Assembly: GCF_001006005.1 (NCBI RefSeq)
Contig: NZ_CP011254.1
Span: 5,890,001 to 5,954,000 of the forward strand
DNA from: Serratia fonticola
GTDB taxonomy: Bacteria > Pseudomonadota > Gammaproteobacteria > Enterobacterales > Enterobacteriaceae
Direction of reading: 5' to 3'
Length of the DNA: 64,000 nt
Positions 56,843 to 64,000 of this stretch are shown here, in pieces. The first letter of the stretch is position 1; every line of letters starts with the position of its first letter. The notes under the pieces were generated by a model. The model was not told where the DNA came from. It was given only the letters and a program-made list of their open reading frames with translations, and ran no database searches. Made by a program: the position numbers and the translations under genes.

Positions 56843-56918
56843 GGGTGATTAGCTCAGTTGGTAGAGCATCTCCTTTACACGGAGGGGGTCGGCGGTTCGA
56901 GCCCGTCATCACCCACCA
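56843..56918 (+). tRNA. valU: tRNA-Val (anticodon UAC) 1
   Basis: 76 bases with GGGTGAT/ATCACCC acceptor, anticodon TAC in TCCTTTACACGGA, CCA encoded. Three identical copies follow each other. Confidence 0.97.
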
Positions 56919-56951
56919 TCTTGTTAACGCAGTAAGAAATGAGAACAATGA

Positions 56952-57027
56952 GGGTGATTAGCTCAGTTGGTAGAGCATCTCCTTTACACGGAGGGGGTCG
57001 GCGGTTCGAGCCCGTCATCACCCACCA
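56952..57027 (+). tRNA. valX: tRNA-Val (anticodon UAC) 2
   Basis: Identical to the first copy; 33-base spacer. Confidence 0.97.
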
Positions 57028-57065
57028 TCATTCTCTCATTTGGTAGTATCTGGAAGTCCTGAAGT

Positions 57066-57141
57066 GGGTGATTAGCTCAGTTGGTAGAGCATCTCCTTTA
57101 CACGGAGGGGGTCGGCGGTTCGAGCCCGTCATCACCCACCA
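57066..57141 (+). tRNA. valY: tRNA-Val (anticodon UAC) 3
   Basis: Identical third copy; 38-base spacer. Confidence 0.97.
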
Positions 57142-57174
57142 TTTCAGCTTCAAAAAGCAGTACACCACATTCGT

Positions 57175-57250
57175 GGGTCGTTAGCTCAGTTGGTAGAGCA
57201 GTTGACTTTTAATCAATTGGTCGCAGGTTCGAATCCTGCACGACCCACCA
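57175..57250 (+). tRNA. lysV: tRNA-Lys (anticodon UUU)
   Basis: 76 bases; acceptor GGGTCGT/ACGACCC, anticodon in GACTTTTAATC, T-arm GCAGGTTCGAATCCTGC, CCA encoded. Order valUXY-lysV as in E. coli. Confidence 0.97.
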
Positions 57251-57259
57251 CTATTTAGA

Positions 57260-57285
57260 AAAAGGCGCCTTTAGGCGCCTTTTTC
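57260..57285 (+). terminator. Terminator of the tRNA operon
   Basis: AAAGGCGCCTTTAGGCGCCT followed by TTTT, 10 bases after tRNA-Lys. Confidence 0.88.
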
Positions 57286-57337
57286 GCATGTGCGCTCCCC
57301 ACTCACGTACTGTCTCCCTCACCACATACGCAAAAAA

Positions 57338-57422
57338 GGGTCGTGTGGGTGAGAACCTGCGTTCAGGTTCGAGTCTCGCTTGCGAGACAACGGCGGCGGC
57401 CGGTCATCCTGCACGACCCACC
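57338..57422 (+). repeat. tRNA-Lys-derived structured element
   Basis: An 85-base element that shares three blocks with the adjacent tRNA-Lys in the same order: GGGTCGT (57338-57344), CAGGTTCGA (57364-57372) and ATCCTGCACGACCCACC (57406-57422). The D and anticodon arms are replaced, and 33 bases (57373-57405) are inserted in the T loop. It folds into a closing stem (GGGTCGTG/CACGACCC) and two perfect hairpins (57353-57370; 57373-57388). It lies beyond the operon terminator. It is not a functional tRNA. Confidence 0.65.
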
Positions 57423-57500
57423 GTACCGGTGTCTAATGTCCGCACCCTACGACTCTTTTGACCTACCCGGCGATCGCCCCCTCAGCCCACGGTGATATCT

Positions 57501-57534
57501 CCCTCACCCTAACCCTCTCCCCAAGGAGAGGGAA
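57501..57534. repeat. REP copy
   Basis: CCCTCACCCTAACCCTCTCC continuing CCAAGGAGAGGG. The 57423-57675 gap otherwise holds only the entA terminator. Confidence 0.75.
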
Positions 57535-57621
57535 CAGTCTGTGCTACCAGTTATTCCTCCATTAACCTAACCGCCGTAAAGAAATAAATATTTTAAAGGC
57601 AATTAGTTACTAACCATCAAA

Positions 57622-57650
57622 AACAAAAAGGGAGCCCAACTCGGCTCCCT
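57622..57650 (-). terminator. Terminator of the ent operon
   Basis: On the minus strand AGGGAGCC-GAGTTG-GGCTCCCT followed by TTTTTGTTTTTG, 26 bases after the entA stop. Confidence 0.88.
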
Positions 57651-57675
57651 ACGGTTTTAACGCATTGGCAATAAC

Positions 57676-58434
57676 TCAAGCCGCCAACGTCGCCCCACCA
57701 TCAATCACAATATCCTGCATCGTGATATGGCTAGCCCGGTCAGACGCCAGGAACAGAATCGCATCGGCAATTTCCTGCGGCTGGGCAATCTTGCCCAACG
57801 GGATACCCAACTTAAACTGGTCGGGGAAACCCTTGATCATATTGCTTTCGCCGTGTTCGTCCTGCCACATCCCGCGCAGCATCGGGGTATTGGTCGAACC
57901 GGGGGAAACCAGGTTACTGCGCACGCCATAAGGCGCCATTTCCAGCCCCACGGTTTGGCACAGGCTGCGCATCGCGGCCTTGGAGGCACAGTAGGCCGCC
58001 ATACCAACACGTGGCACATGGGCCGCGTTAGAGGCAATGCTCACAATGGCCCCCTGCTTCTGACGGCGGAACACCGGCAAGGTATGACGGAACAGGTTAA
58101 AAGCACCACCGGCGTTCACCGCCATGCAGGCAAGCCAGTCCGCATTGCTGGTTTCATCGGTCAGCCCCATGCGCAGAACGCCAGCCCCATTGACCAACAC
58201 GTCCAACCGCTCATGTTCCGCCAATAAACGCTGACAAACGCTATCTACCGCATCGGCATCAGTGATATCCAGCACCTCGGTGCGGAACGGATAGTCCAGA
58301 TCGCCAAAATGCAGATCGAAGCCGATAACCTCGGCCCCACGCTGTGCAAATGCCAATGCGGTTTGATAACCAATCCCCGCCCCGGCACCGGTCACCCAAA
58401 CACGTTTACCGCTAAATTCCTGTTCTCTACCCAT
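57676..58434 (-). CDS. entA: EntA, 2,3-dihydro-2,3-dihydroxybenzoate dehydrogenase
   Basis: A 252-residue short-chain dehydrogenase making 2,3-dihydroxybenzoate. NAD motif VTGAGAGIGYQTALAFAQRG, NNAG-type VNGAGVLRMG, catalytic SIASNAAHVPRVGMAAYCAS with YxxxK. I chose the ATG at 58434, which overlaps the entB stop (TGATG) after GAGAGG. Last gene of the operon; no entH follows. Confidence 0.94.
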   Translation of the reverse strand: MGREQEFSGKRVWVTGAGAGIGYQTALAFAQRGAEVIGFDLHFGDLDYPFRTEVLDITDADAVDSVCQRLLAEHERLDVLVNGAGVLRMGLTDETSNADWLACMAVNAGGAFNLFRHTLPVFRRQKQGAIVSIASNAAHVPRVGMAAYCASKAAMRSLCQTVGLEMAPYGVRSNLVSPGSTNTPMLRGMWQDEHGESNMIKGFPDQFKLGIPLGKIAQPQEIADAILFLASDRASHITMQDIVIDGGATLAA

Positions 58435-59288
58435 CAGGATTTCCTCTCGGAAAGCAACGCCCACCAGCTATCGATCGTCGGTGATTTGGCCAGTGCAATA
58501 AAATCGATATCTTCACGAATTTTACGCCAGCGGGTTGCCAACTCCATGATACGCACCGAGTCCAGGCCGTAATCGATCAGGTTTTCATCATTGCCGATGT
58601 CTTCGCTATCTTCATCAAGCAACGGGATAATTTGCTGGCGCAACGCATCGATGCTGGCAATACCAGGGAGCAGATCGGCGGTAGTCACCACCCGACCACA
58701 GCGCCCGGCGGTATAACGCAGAGCCATCAGGTGTTCCTCACGGGAGAAGTCTGCCAGGCCATCGGCCACCATAAACGGCTTGATGTTACGCATAAAAGCG
58801 TCGATAGCCGTGGTCATGCAACCGATATGCGCATACACACCGCAGATAATCAGCTGATCGCGCCCACTTTCTTGCAGGATCTCTTGCAGCGGCGAGCGGT
58901 GGAACGCGCTGTAACGCCACTTCACCAGCACCGTGTCGTCAGCATCCGGTGCCAATTCGCTGACTACCGCCTGCTGCTCAGGGTGCTTGTTCAGCCCCGG
59001 CCCCCACATATCATTCAACAAGGCACGGTCTTCATCACTTTGCTGGTTAGGCTGCGCGGTATAAAACACCGGGATGCCCTGTTGCTTGCAGTAGCGGCGC
59101 AGAGCGGCGATGTTCTCGACCACCTGTTTGATCAGCGGGCTATCTTCACCCCAGAAATTGAGAAAATATTGCTGCATGTCGTGGATCAGCAGTGCTGCGC
59201 GCTGTGGCTCGAAGGCCCAGTTAACCTTGTTAACCGGCAGTTCGCTCGGCGTTGGCAACGCATAATCGTTAAGTTTAGGGATCGCCAT
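58434..59288 (-). CDS. entB: EntB, isochorismatase / aryl carrier protein
   Basis: A 284-residue bifunctional protein. Residues 1-200 are the isochorismatase domain (ALLIHDMQQYFLNFWG with catalytic Asp, VKWRYSAFHRSPL, GVYAHIGCMTTA). Residues about 210-284 are the aryl carrier domain with phosphopantetheine serine in IDYGLDSVRIMEL. Supplies and carries 2,3-dihydroxybenzoate. Confidence 0.95.
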   Translation of the reverse strand: MAIPKLNDYALPTPSELPVNKVNWAFEPQRAALLIHDMQQYFLNFWGEDSPLIKQVVENIAALRRYCKQQGIPVFYTAQPNQQSDEDRALLNDMWGPGLNKHPEQQAVVSELAPDADDTVLVKWRYSAFHRSPLQEILQESGRDQLIICGVYAHIGCMTTAIDAFMRNIKPFMVADGLADFSREEHLMALRYTAGRCGRVVTTADLLPGIASIDALRQQIIPLLDEDSEDIGNDENLIDYGLDSVRIMELATRWRKIREDIDFIALAKSPTIDSWWALLSERKS

Positions 59289-59291
59289 GAC

Positions 59292-60920
59292 TTATTCTCC
59301 TTTGGCCTGAGCCAGTTGTTGCGCTTCCAGGCGTTCACGCAGCAGTTTTTTATCGACTTTACCGACCGGGGTTAACGGTAGTGACTCCACCTGAATAAAG
59401 CGGTCGGGCAATTTAAATTCGGCCACGCCCTGCTCACGCAGATGGCGGCGCAGCACCACGGGTTTGACGGCCTCGTGCGCGATGACAAAGGCGCAGCTTT
59501 TTTCACCCATCAGATCGTCCGGCATCGACACCAGCGCGGCGTTAATCACCGCAGGGTGGCGCAGCAGCAGGTTTTCAATTTCTTCTGCGGCAATCTTTTC
59601 ACCACCGCGGTTGATTTGGTCTTTCTGCCGCCCTTGTACCTGCACATAACCGTCCGCCGTCAGGCTGATCAGATCGCCGGAACAGTAGAAACCGTTCTCG
59701 TCAAAGGCTTCGGCATTATGCTCAGGGCTTTGGTAATAACCGCGGAAGGTGTATGGCCCACGGGTCATCAGACGGCCCGTTTCCCCTACCGGCAGCGGAT
59801 TACCTTGTTCATCTGCCACCCACAGCTCGTCGTCCGGACACATTGGCGTGCCTTGGGTGGTGAGAATGTGTTGGTCGTCGTCATCCAGCAATGTGTAGTT
59901 CACCAGCCCTTCAGCCATGCCAAACACCTGCTGCAACTGGCAGCCGATCTCATTGCGTATGCGGGCCGCCAGGGTTTCCCCCAATTTGGCTCCGCCAACC
60001 TGCAGCAGCGCCAGGCTGGCTAACGGCTGATTACTGCCCCACTCTTCAATCGCCTGTAACCACAAGGTAACCGCAGGCGGCACCAGCGCGGTGACCGTGA
60101 TCTGATGCTGTTCGATCAGTTTGAAACATTGGGCAGCAGCGGGATCGCTGGCAAATACCACCAGCCCGACACCGTAGAACACCCCCAACACGCCCGGAGA
60201 ACTCATTGGGTAGTTGTGGGCCACCGGCAACGCACACAGATAGCGGGTAGCACTGTCAAAACGGCAAATCTCCACGCTGCGGCGGATGCTGTAGTAATAA
60301 TCGTTATGAGTGCGCGGGATCAGCTTCGGCGTACCGGTGCTGCCACCGGAAAGCTGGAAAAACGCTACCTGATCGGCAGCCGTTGGCCTCGGTTCAAAAG
60401 CACCGAGTTCCTCTTCCAGCCAAGCGGCCAACGCCTGTTCACCTTCGGCCTGATTACGCAGCCCAACCACCCGTAGCGAAGGATGCTGTTCTCTGAACGT
60501 GTCCAGGAACTGATCCTGAGCGAACAGGGCGTGATCGCGATCGGCAATCAGCAGAGCAGGCTTGATTTGGCTGGCATAGGCGTTCAGTTCACTACGTTGA
60601 TGGCTGAACAGGGCATTCACCGGCACCACGCCGATTTTTAACAGGGCAAAGAACACCACATAGAATTCAACCACGTTGCCAAGTTGAACCAACGCGGTAT
60701 CGCCCGATTGCAGTCCGCGCCGTAACAAGGCGGCACCTAGACGGTCGGAAAGCTGTTCCATCTGACGATAGCTTAAGCTGCGTTGCGGGTCGATCATGGC
60801 AATAGCATCGTTATCTGCCTGACGGGACAAGATGTCGGTCAAAGGCCGATCGATCCAATAGCCGCGTTCGCGGTAACGGCGCGCGAACTCTTCAGGCCAG
60901 GGGGTAAAAGCAATAGTCAT
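59292..60920 (-). CDS. entE: EntE, 2,3-dihydroxybenzoate-AMP ligase
   Basis: A 542-residue adenylating enzyme that loads 2,3-dihydroxybenzoate onto EntB. The P-loop is [33 protein letters not shown] and [20 protein letters not shown] are core motifs; the C-terminal catalytic Lys is in [13 protein letters not shown]. Two bases separate it from entB. Confidence 0.97.
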   Translation of the reverse strand: MTIAFTPWPEEFARRYRERGYWIDRPLTDILSRQADNDAIAMIDPQRSLSYRQMEQLSDRLGAALLRRGLQSGDTALVQLGNVVEFYVVFFALLKIGVVPVNALFSHQRSELNAYASQIKPALLIADRDHALFAQDQFLDTFREQHPSLRVVGLRNQAEGEQALAAWLEEELGAFEPRPTAADQVAFFQLSGGSTGTPKLIPRTHNDYYYSIRRSVEICRFDSATRYLCALPVAHNYPMSSPGVLGVFYGVGLVVFASDPAAAQCFKLIEQHQITVTALVPPAVTLWLQAIEEWGSNQPLASLALLQVGGAKLGETLAARIRNEIGCQLQQVFGMAEGLVNYTLLDDDDQHILTTQGTPMCPDDELWVADEQGNPLPVGETGRLMTRGPYTFRGYYQSPEHNAEAFDENGFYCSGDLISLTADGYVQVQGRQKDQINRGGEKIAAEEIENLLLRHPAVINAALVSMPDDLMGEKSCAFVIAHEAVKPVVLRRHLREQGVAEFKLPDRFIQVESLPLTPVGKVDKKLLRERLEAQQLAQAKGE

Positions 60921-60931
60921 GGGGGGACTCT

Positions 60932-62140
60932 CTATCCTTGATTAAGGCCAAACGCACGCAGAATGGTGCTGAGTTTGGTACCGGTTTCGTGCCATTCGGA
61001 CTGCGGGGAAGAGTCCTGCACGATGCCCGCACCGGCAAACAGGCGTACCTGATTACCCTTGACTGTGCCGCAACGGATGGTAACGACCCATTCTCCGGTG
61101 CCCTCGGCGTCACACCAGCCGACGATGCCACCAAACAGCTGCCGGTCAAACGGCTCAAGCTGTTCGATAAGATCGCGCGCTGCCAGCGTTGGGGTACCGC
61201 ATAATGCCGGCGTAGGGTGCAGCAGACAGGCTAGTGACAGGGCATTCTCTGCCCGATCGGCCACTTCACCGTCGATGGGCGTCGAAAGATGCCACAGCGT
61301 GGTGGTACTGAGCAGTTCGGGTGTTGCGGGAATATGCAAATGACTGCAACGCCCAACCAGGACCTGGCGCATGCCTTCGGTCACGATCTGGTGCTCATAA
61401 CGGTCTTTGCCTGAAACCAATAGCTGTTCGCTGACGGCCCGATCCCGCTGCGGATCGCTTTCGCGCCGAGCCGAACCCGCCAGCGGGTTGGAATGGAACT
61501 GGTCGCCAAATTTACGCAGCAGCAGCTCTGGGCTGGCTCCCACCAATGTCCCCTCTGCCAGCGGCACGTGGAAATGGAAGCCGTGCGGATTCTGGGCAAT
61601 GATGCGCGCCATCAGCGCTGCGTGGTCTACCGGTTTGCTGGTTTCAATGTCCAACAGGCGGGCGAGCACCACCTTATCCAATCGATCTCCGCTAGTTGCC
61701 TGTACGGCATCGCTAACCATCTGCATAAACTGCGGCTGCGCTGGCAACTCGGTTTGGCGGACAATCTCAGGGATCGGTCCAACAGCAGGCGCTAAGCTGG
61801 TCAGCAGGGTTTCACGATCGAACCATTGCGTCTGTTGCGGGATAAACAGTGACGAGGGTTGACGAGTATCGAAAGGGATCGCGCCACACAGCAGCGGATC
61901 CTTGATACCTGCCTTGCGGGCCTGCGCAAAGGCTTGCTGTATCGCCTGCTGGAATTGGCCCTGCAGGTCATCGCCATCAACCGCTGGCATGGTGATGCGG
62001 GCAAAGCATCCCTGGGTGCTCAGACTGCGAAAAGGCGAGGTAAAAAAGAAACCTGAAGTCGGGGATATTGTGGCGGCCTGTGCCAGATCTACACCCTGTT
62101 GCAGGTCCTTTTGCGCAGCGCCCTTAACGGCTACGTCCAT
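60932..62140 (-). CDS. entC: EntC, isochorismate synthase
   Basis: A 402-residue chorismate-utilising enzyme. [30 protein letters not shown] and [15 protein letters not shown] are family motifs; [16 protein letters not shown] and [12 protein letters not shown] complete the active site. I chose the ATG at 62140 after GAGGAAG; the frame runs to 62167. First gene of entCEBA under a Fur box. Confidence 0.96.
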   Translation of the reverse strand: MDVAVKGAAQKDLQQGVDLAQAATISPTSGFFFTSPFRSLSTQGCFARITMPAVDGDDLQGQFQQAIQQAFAQARKAGIKDPLLCGAIPFDTRQPSSLFIPQQTQWFDRETLLTSLAPAVGPIPEIVRQTELPAQPQFMQMVSDAVQATSGDRLDKVVLARLLDIETSKPVDHAALMARIIAQNPHGFHFHVPLAEGTLVGASPELLLRKFGDQFHSNPLAGSARRESDPQRDRAVSEQLLVSGKDRYEHQIVTEGMRQVLVGRCSHLHIPATPELLSTTTLWHLSTPIDGEVADRAENALSLACLLHPTPALCGTPTLAARDLIEQLEPFDRQLFGGIVGWCDAEGTGEWVVTIRCGTVKGNQVRLFAGAGIVQDSSPQSEWHETGTKLSTILRAFGLNQG

Positions 62141-62177
62141 AGGTACTTCCTCTTGTCTCATTAACAATAACCAATAT

Positions 62178-62196
62178 AATAATGATTATCATTTGT
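62178..62196. promoter_or_regulatory. Fur box of entC
   Basis: ATAATAATGATTATCATTTG contains the perfect palindrome AATGAT-T-ATCATT at 62181-62193, 41-53 bases before entC. Confidence 0.85.
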
Positions 62197-62299
62197 ATTG
62201 CATCCGCGATAAAGTACCTGCCAGAACTAACCATGTCAATAAACGTAACCTCTTCTGCTAACCCACATTAACGGTTAAACTTGGTGGTTTCTGACCAAT

Positions 62300-62314
62300 G
62301 AATGATAATCATTC
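62300..62314. promoter_or_regulatory. Fur box of fepB
   Basis: GAATGATAATCATTC is a perfect 7-1-7 palindrome 21 bases before the fepB start. Together with the entC box it makes the divergent region Fur-controlled on both sides. Confidence 0.88.
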
Positions 62315-62334
62315 GGATTAAAAGGATCTCACCG

Positions 62335-63294
62335 ATGTCAATTCCCCTGCGGCTCAGCCTGGCGCTGTTTGGCCTGCTGGCGTTGAGCGTTGCCCAAGCC
62401 GAGACTAAAGCCTGGCCGCGCAGTATCGAAACCTCGCACGGCGTTATCACCCTTAACCAACCCCCACAGCGCATCGTTTCCACCAGCGTGACGGTTACCG
62501 GGACACTGCTGGCGATCGACGCCCCAGTGATTGCCAGCGGAGCCACCAGCCCAAACAATAGGCTGTCGGATCGGCAGGGCTTTTTCCACCAGTGGGGAGA
62601 GATTGCGGCCAAACGAGGAGTGAAGCGGTTATATATTGGTGAACCCAACGCCGAGGCAATCGCCGGTGAGGCACCAGACCTGATTGTGATGTCCGCTACC
62701 GGGGCCGATTCTGCGGTGCGCCTGTACGATCAACTGTCGGCCATCGCTCCGGTGCTGGTGGTGAACTACGACGATAAAAGCTGGCAGGAACTGGCCAACA
62801 TCCTCGGCGTAGCGACCGGCCATGAAGCACAAGCGGAGAAGATCGTCAGCGAGTTTGATCGCCGTGAGAAAACGCTGAAACAGCAGATGACATTGCCTCC
62901 ACAGCCCATAACGGCACTGGTGTTTCGCAGCGATGGCAAAAACGCCAACTTGTGGACCGCCGATTCATCTCAAGGGCAACTGCTGCAACAGCTGGGCTTT
63001 ACCCTGGCCACTTTGCCACCAAAACTCAACGCCAGCACCAGCCAAGGGGCGCGTAAAGATATCGTACAACTTGGCGGTGAAAACCTGGCAGAAGGCTTGA
63101 ATGGGCAAACGCTGCTGTTATTCGCCAACGATGAAAGTGATGCACAGCGGCTGATGAGCAACAGTTTCCTGGCTCATCTGCCAGCGGTGGAGAATAAGCG
63201 GGTTTACCCATTGGGGAACGACACCTTCCGCCTGGATTATTACAGCGCCAGCAACTTGCTGACGCGTCTGGAAAAGCTGTTTATTTCTCCGTAG
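62335..63294 (+). CDS. fepB: FepB-like periplasmic ferric-siderophore binding protein
   Basis: A 319-residue binding protein (E. coli FepB 318). A signal peptide ([18 protein letters not shown]) precedes [20 protein letters not shown] and [40 protein letters not shown] and [20 protein letters not shown] are typical. The ATG at 62335 follows AAAGGATCTCACC. The 3' end overlaps the convergent entS by 14 bases. Confidence 0.93.
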   Translation: MSIPLRLSLALFGLLALSVAQAETKAWPRSIETSHGVITLNQPPQRIVSTSVTVTGTLLAIDAPVIASGATSPNNRLSDRQGFFHQWGEIAAKRGVKRLYIGEPNAEAIAGEAPDLIVMSATGADSAVRLYDQLSAIAPVLVVNYDDKSWQELANILGVATGHEAQAEKIVSEFDRREKTLKQQMTLPPQPITALVFRSDGKNANLWTADSSQGQLLQQLGFTLATLPPKLNASTSQGARKDIVQLGGENLAEGLNGQTLLLFANDESDAQRLMSNSFLAHLPAVENKRVYPLGNDTFRLDYYSASNLLTRLEKLFISP

Positions 63295-64000
63295 TCGCAG
63301 CGGCGGGTTGGAGTTTATCGCTCTGCCCGCCCATGCTCACGTTGCGCAGGCCACGCATGGTAAACGCCAGCACCACGGCCAGCAGCGCCGCACCAAAACC
63401 GAAGCTGGTAGAGCTCATCGCTGGCAGCATAAATGCCCCCATCGCGCCGAGCAGCAAAGCACCAAGCGCATCCCCCACTACGTTCTGCGCGGTCCACAGG
63501 CCGTTAATCCGGCCCAGAAACGCGTCCGGCGTCAGGTTCTGTATCAGGCCATATTGCAGCAACGAGTTCAGCGCGCTGAGGTAGCCAAACACCACCAGGC
63601 ATAACAGCGCCATGCCGTACCAAGGCATCAGGCCAAACAACCCCACGGCCACGAAAGCCGCTATCGCCGTGATCAACATCATCCAGCCAGGCCGTGCCAC
63701 CTGAGCTACCCGGCCACTGGTAAATGCACCAATCGCCGCCCCTAATGGCACCGCCGCATACATGATCCCCAAACTCTGAGTGGTGACCTGCCACATGCCC
63801 GAGATAGCCGGATATAACACGCGCACCGCGCTGGCCATGGTCATCAACGCACCAATCAGCGCTACCATGCCAATCACCTTGTTCTGGAACAGGAAGGTGA
63901 AGCCGCCGATCAGTGCCCGCAGCGGGTGTTCACGGGGCTGCGGCGGAGGTGGTAACTGAGGCAATTTTAATAGTGGGATCAAAGTGATCAACGTCCCCAA
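63281..64000 (-). CDS. entS: EntS-type enterobactin exporter (5' end cut by window)
   Basis: The C-terminal 239 codons of a major facilitator; the N-terminal half is beyond position 64000 (family about 410 residues). [40 protein letters not shown] and [20 protein letters not shown] match EntS. It would secrete the catechol siderophore. Convergent with fepB. Confidence 0.88.
   Translation of the reverse strand: MGTLITLIPLLKLPQLPPPPQPREHPLRALIGGFTFLFQNKVIGMVALIGALMTMASAVRVLYPAISGMWQVTTQSLGIMYAAVPLGAAIGAFTSGRVAQVARPGWMMLITAIAAFVAVGLFGLMPWYGMALLCLVVFGYLSALNSLLQYGLIQNLTPDAFLGRINGLWTAQNVVGDALGALLLGAMGAFMLPAMSSTSFGFGAALLAVVLAFTMRGLRNVSMGGQSDKLQPAAATTEK

Noticed and set aside
56843..57141. CRISPR-like spaced repeats
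   Set aside because: The three 76-base repeats are identical tRNA-Val genes. No CRISPR array or cas gene is present in the window.

Overview
The window is chromosomal DNA of a gamma-proteobacterium of the order Enterobacterales, most likely Serratia or a close Yersiniaceae relative. The case rests on protein resemblance to E. coli FadIJ/FadL, YqiJK, MlaA, YpdAB, GltX, NupC and EntCEBA, on E. coli-like gene neighbourhoods (fadJI-yfcZ-fadL, mlaA, yfdC, argW; alaC-ypdAB; glk-yfeO-ypeC-mntH-nupC; alaWX-gltX-valUXY-lysV), and on many intergenic REP-type repeats. The genus is an inference; no rRNA or species marker is present.

Region by region: 1-5.5 kb is fatty-acid uptake and beta-oxidation (fadJ, fadI, yfcZ, fadL) with FadR-type operators before fadI and fadL. 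5.6-8.3 kb is a YqiJ-YqiK flotillin pair preceded by a perfect Fur-type palindrome. 8.4-16.3 kb is mlaA and the complete ccmABCDEFGHI cytochrome c maturation operon. 16.5-22.3 kb holds yfdC and a RpiR-regulated mannose-family PTS whose last gene is a tyrosine-phosphatase-type enzyme. tRNA-Arg(CCU) at 22.6 kb marks the start of a variable segment (22.6-35.2 kb): small unknown genes, yaiL, a chaperone-usher fimbrial operon with a ToxR/CadC-type regulator, an orphan HicB-like gene, two tiny membrane proteins (one is YpdK), a cytochrome b561 and an intact IS481-family element.

35.4-54.5 kb returns to conserved backbone: alaC, a GNAT acetyltransferase, ybiU-like, the YpdA/YpdB two-component system next to its predicted target yhjX (with a near-perfect YpdB box), glk, yfeO, an amino-acid racemase, a PACE efflux pump with a divergent LysR regulator, ipdC, an aldo-keto reductase, two ypeC-like DUF2502 genes, mntH and nupC. 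54.7-57.3 kb holds two tRNA-Ala, gltX, three tRNA-Val and one tRNA-Lys; an odd tRNA-Lys-derived structured element lies just beyond. 57.7-64 kb is a Fur-controlled catechol siderophore locus (entCEBA, divergent fepB, partial entS).

The most noteworthy items are the ypdAB-yhjX linkage with its YpdB box, the tRNA-Lys-derived element at 57338-57422, the PTS-phosphatase operon, the Fur box before the flotillin operon, the REP-derived tail on Glk, and the IS481 element inserted into a REP copy with a 5-bp target duplication.
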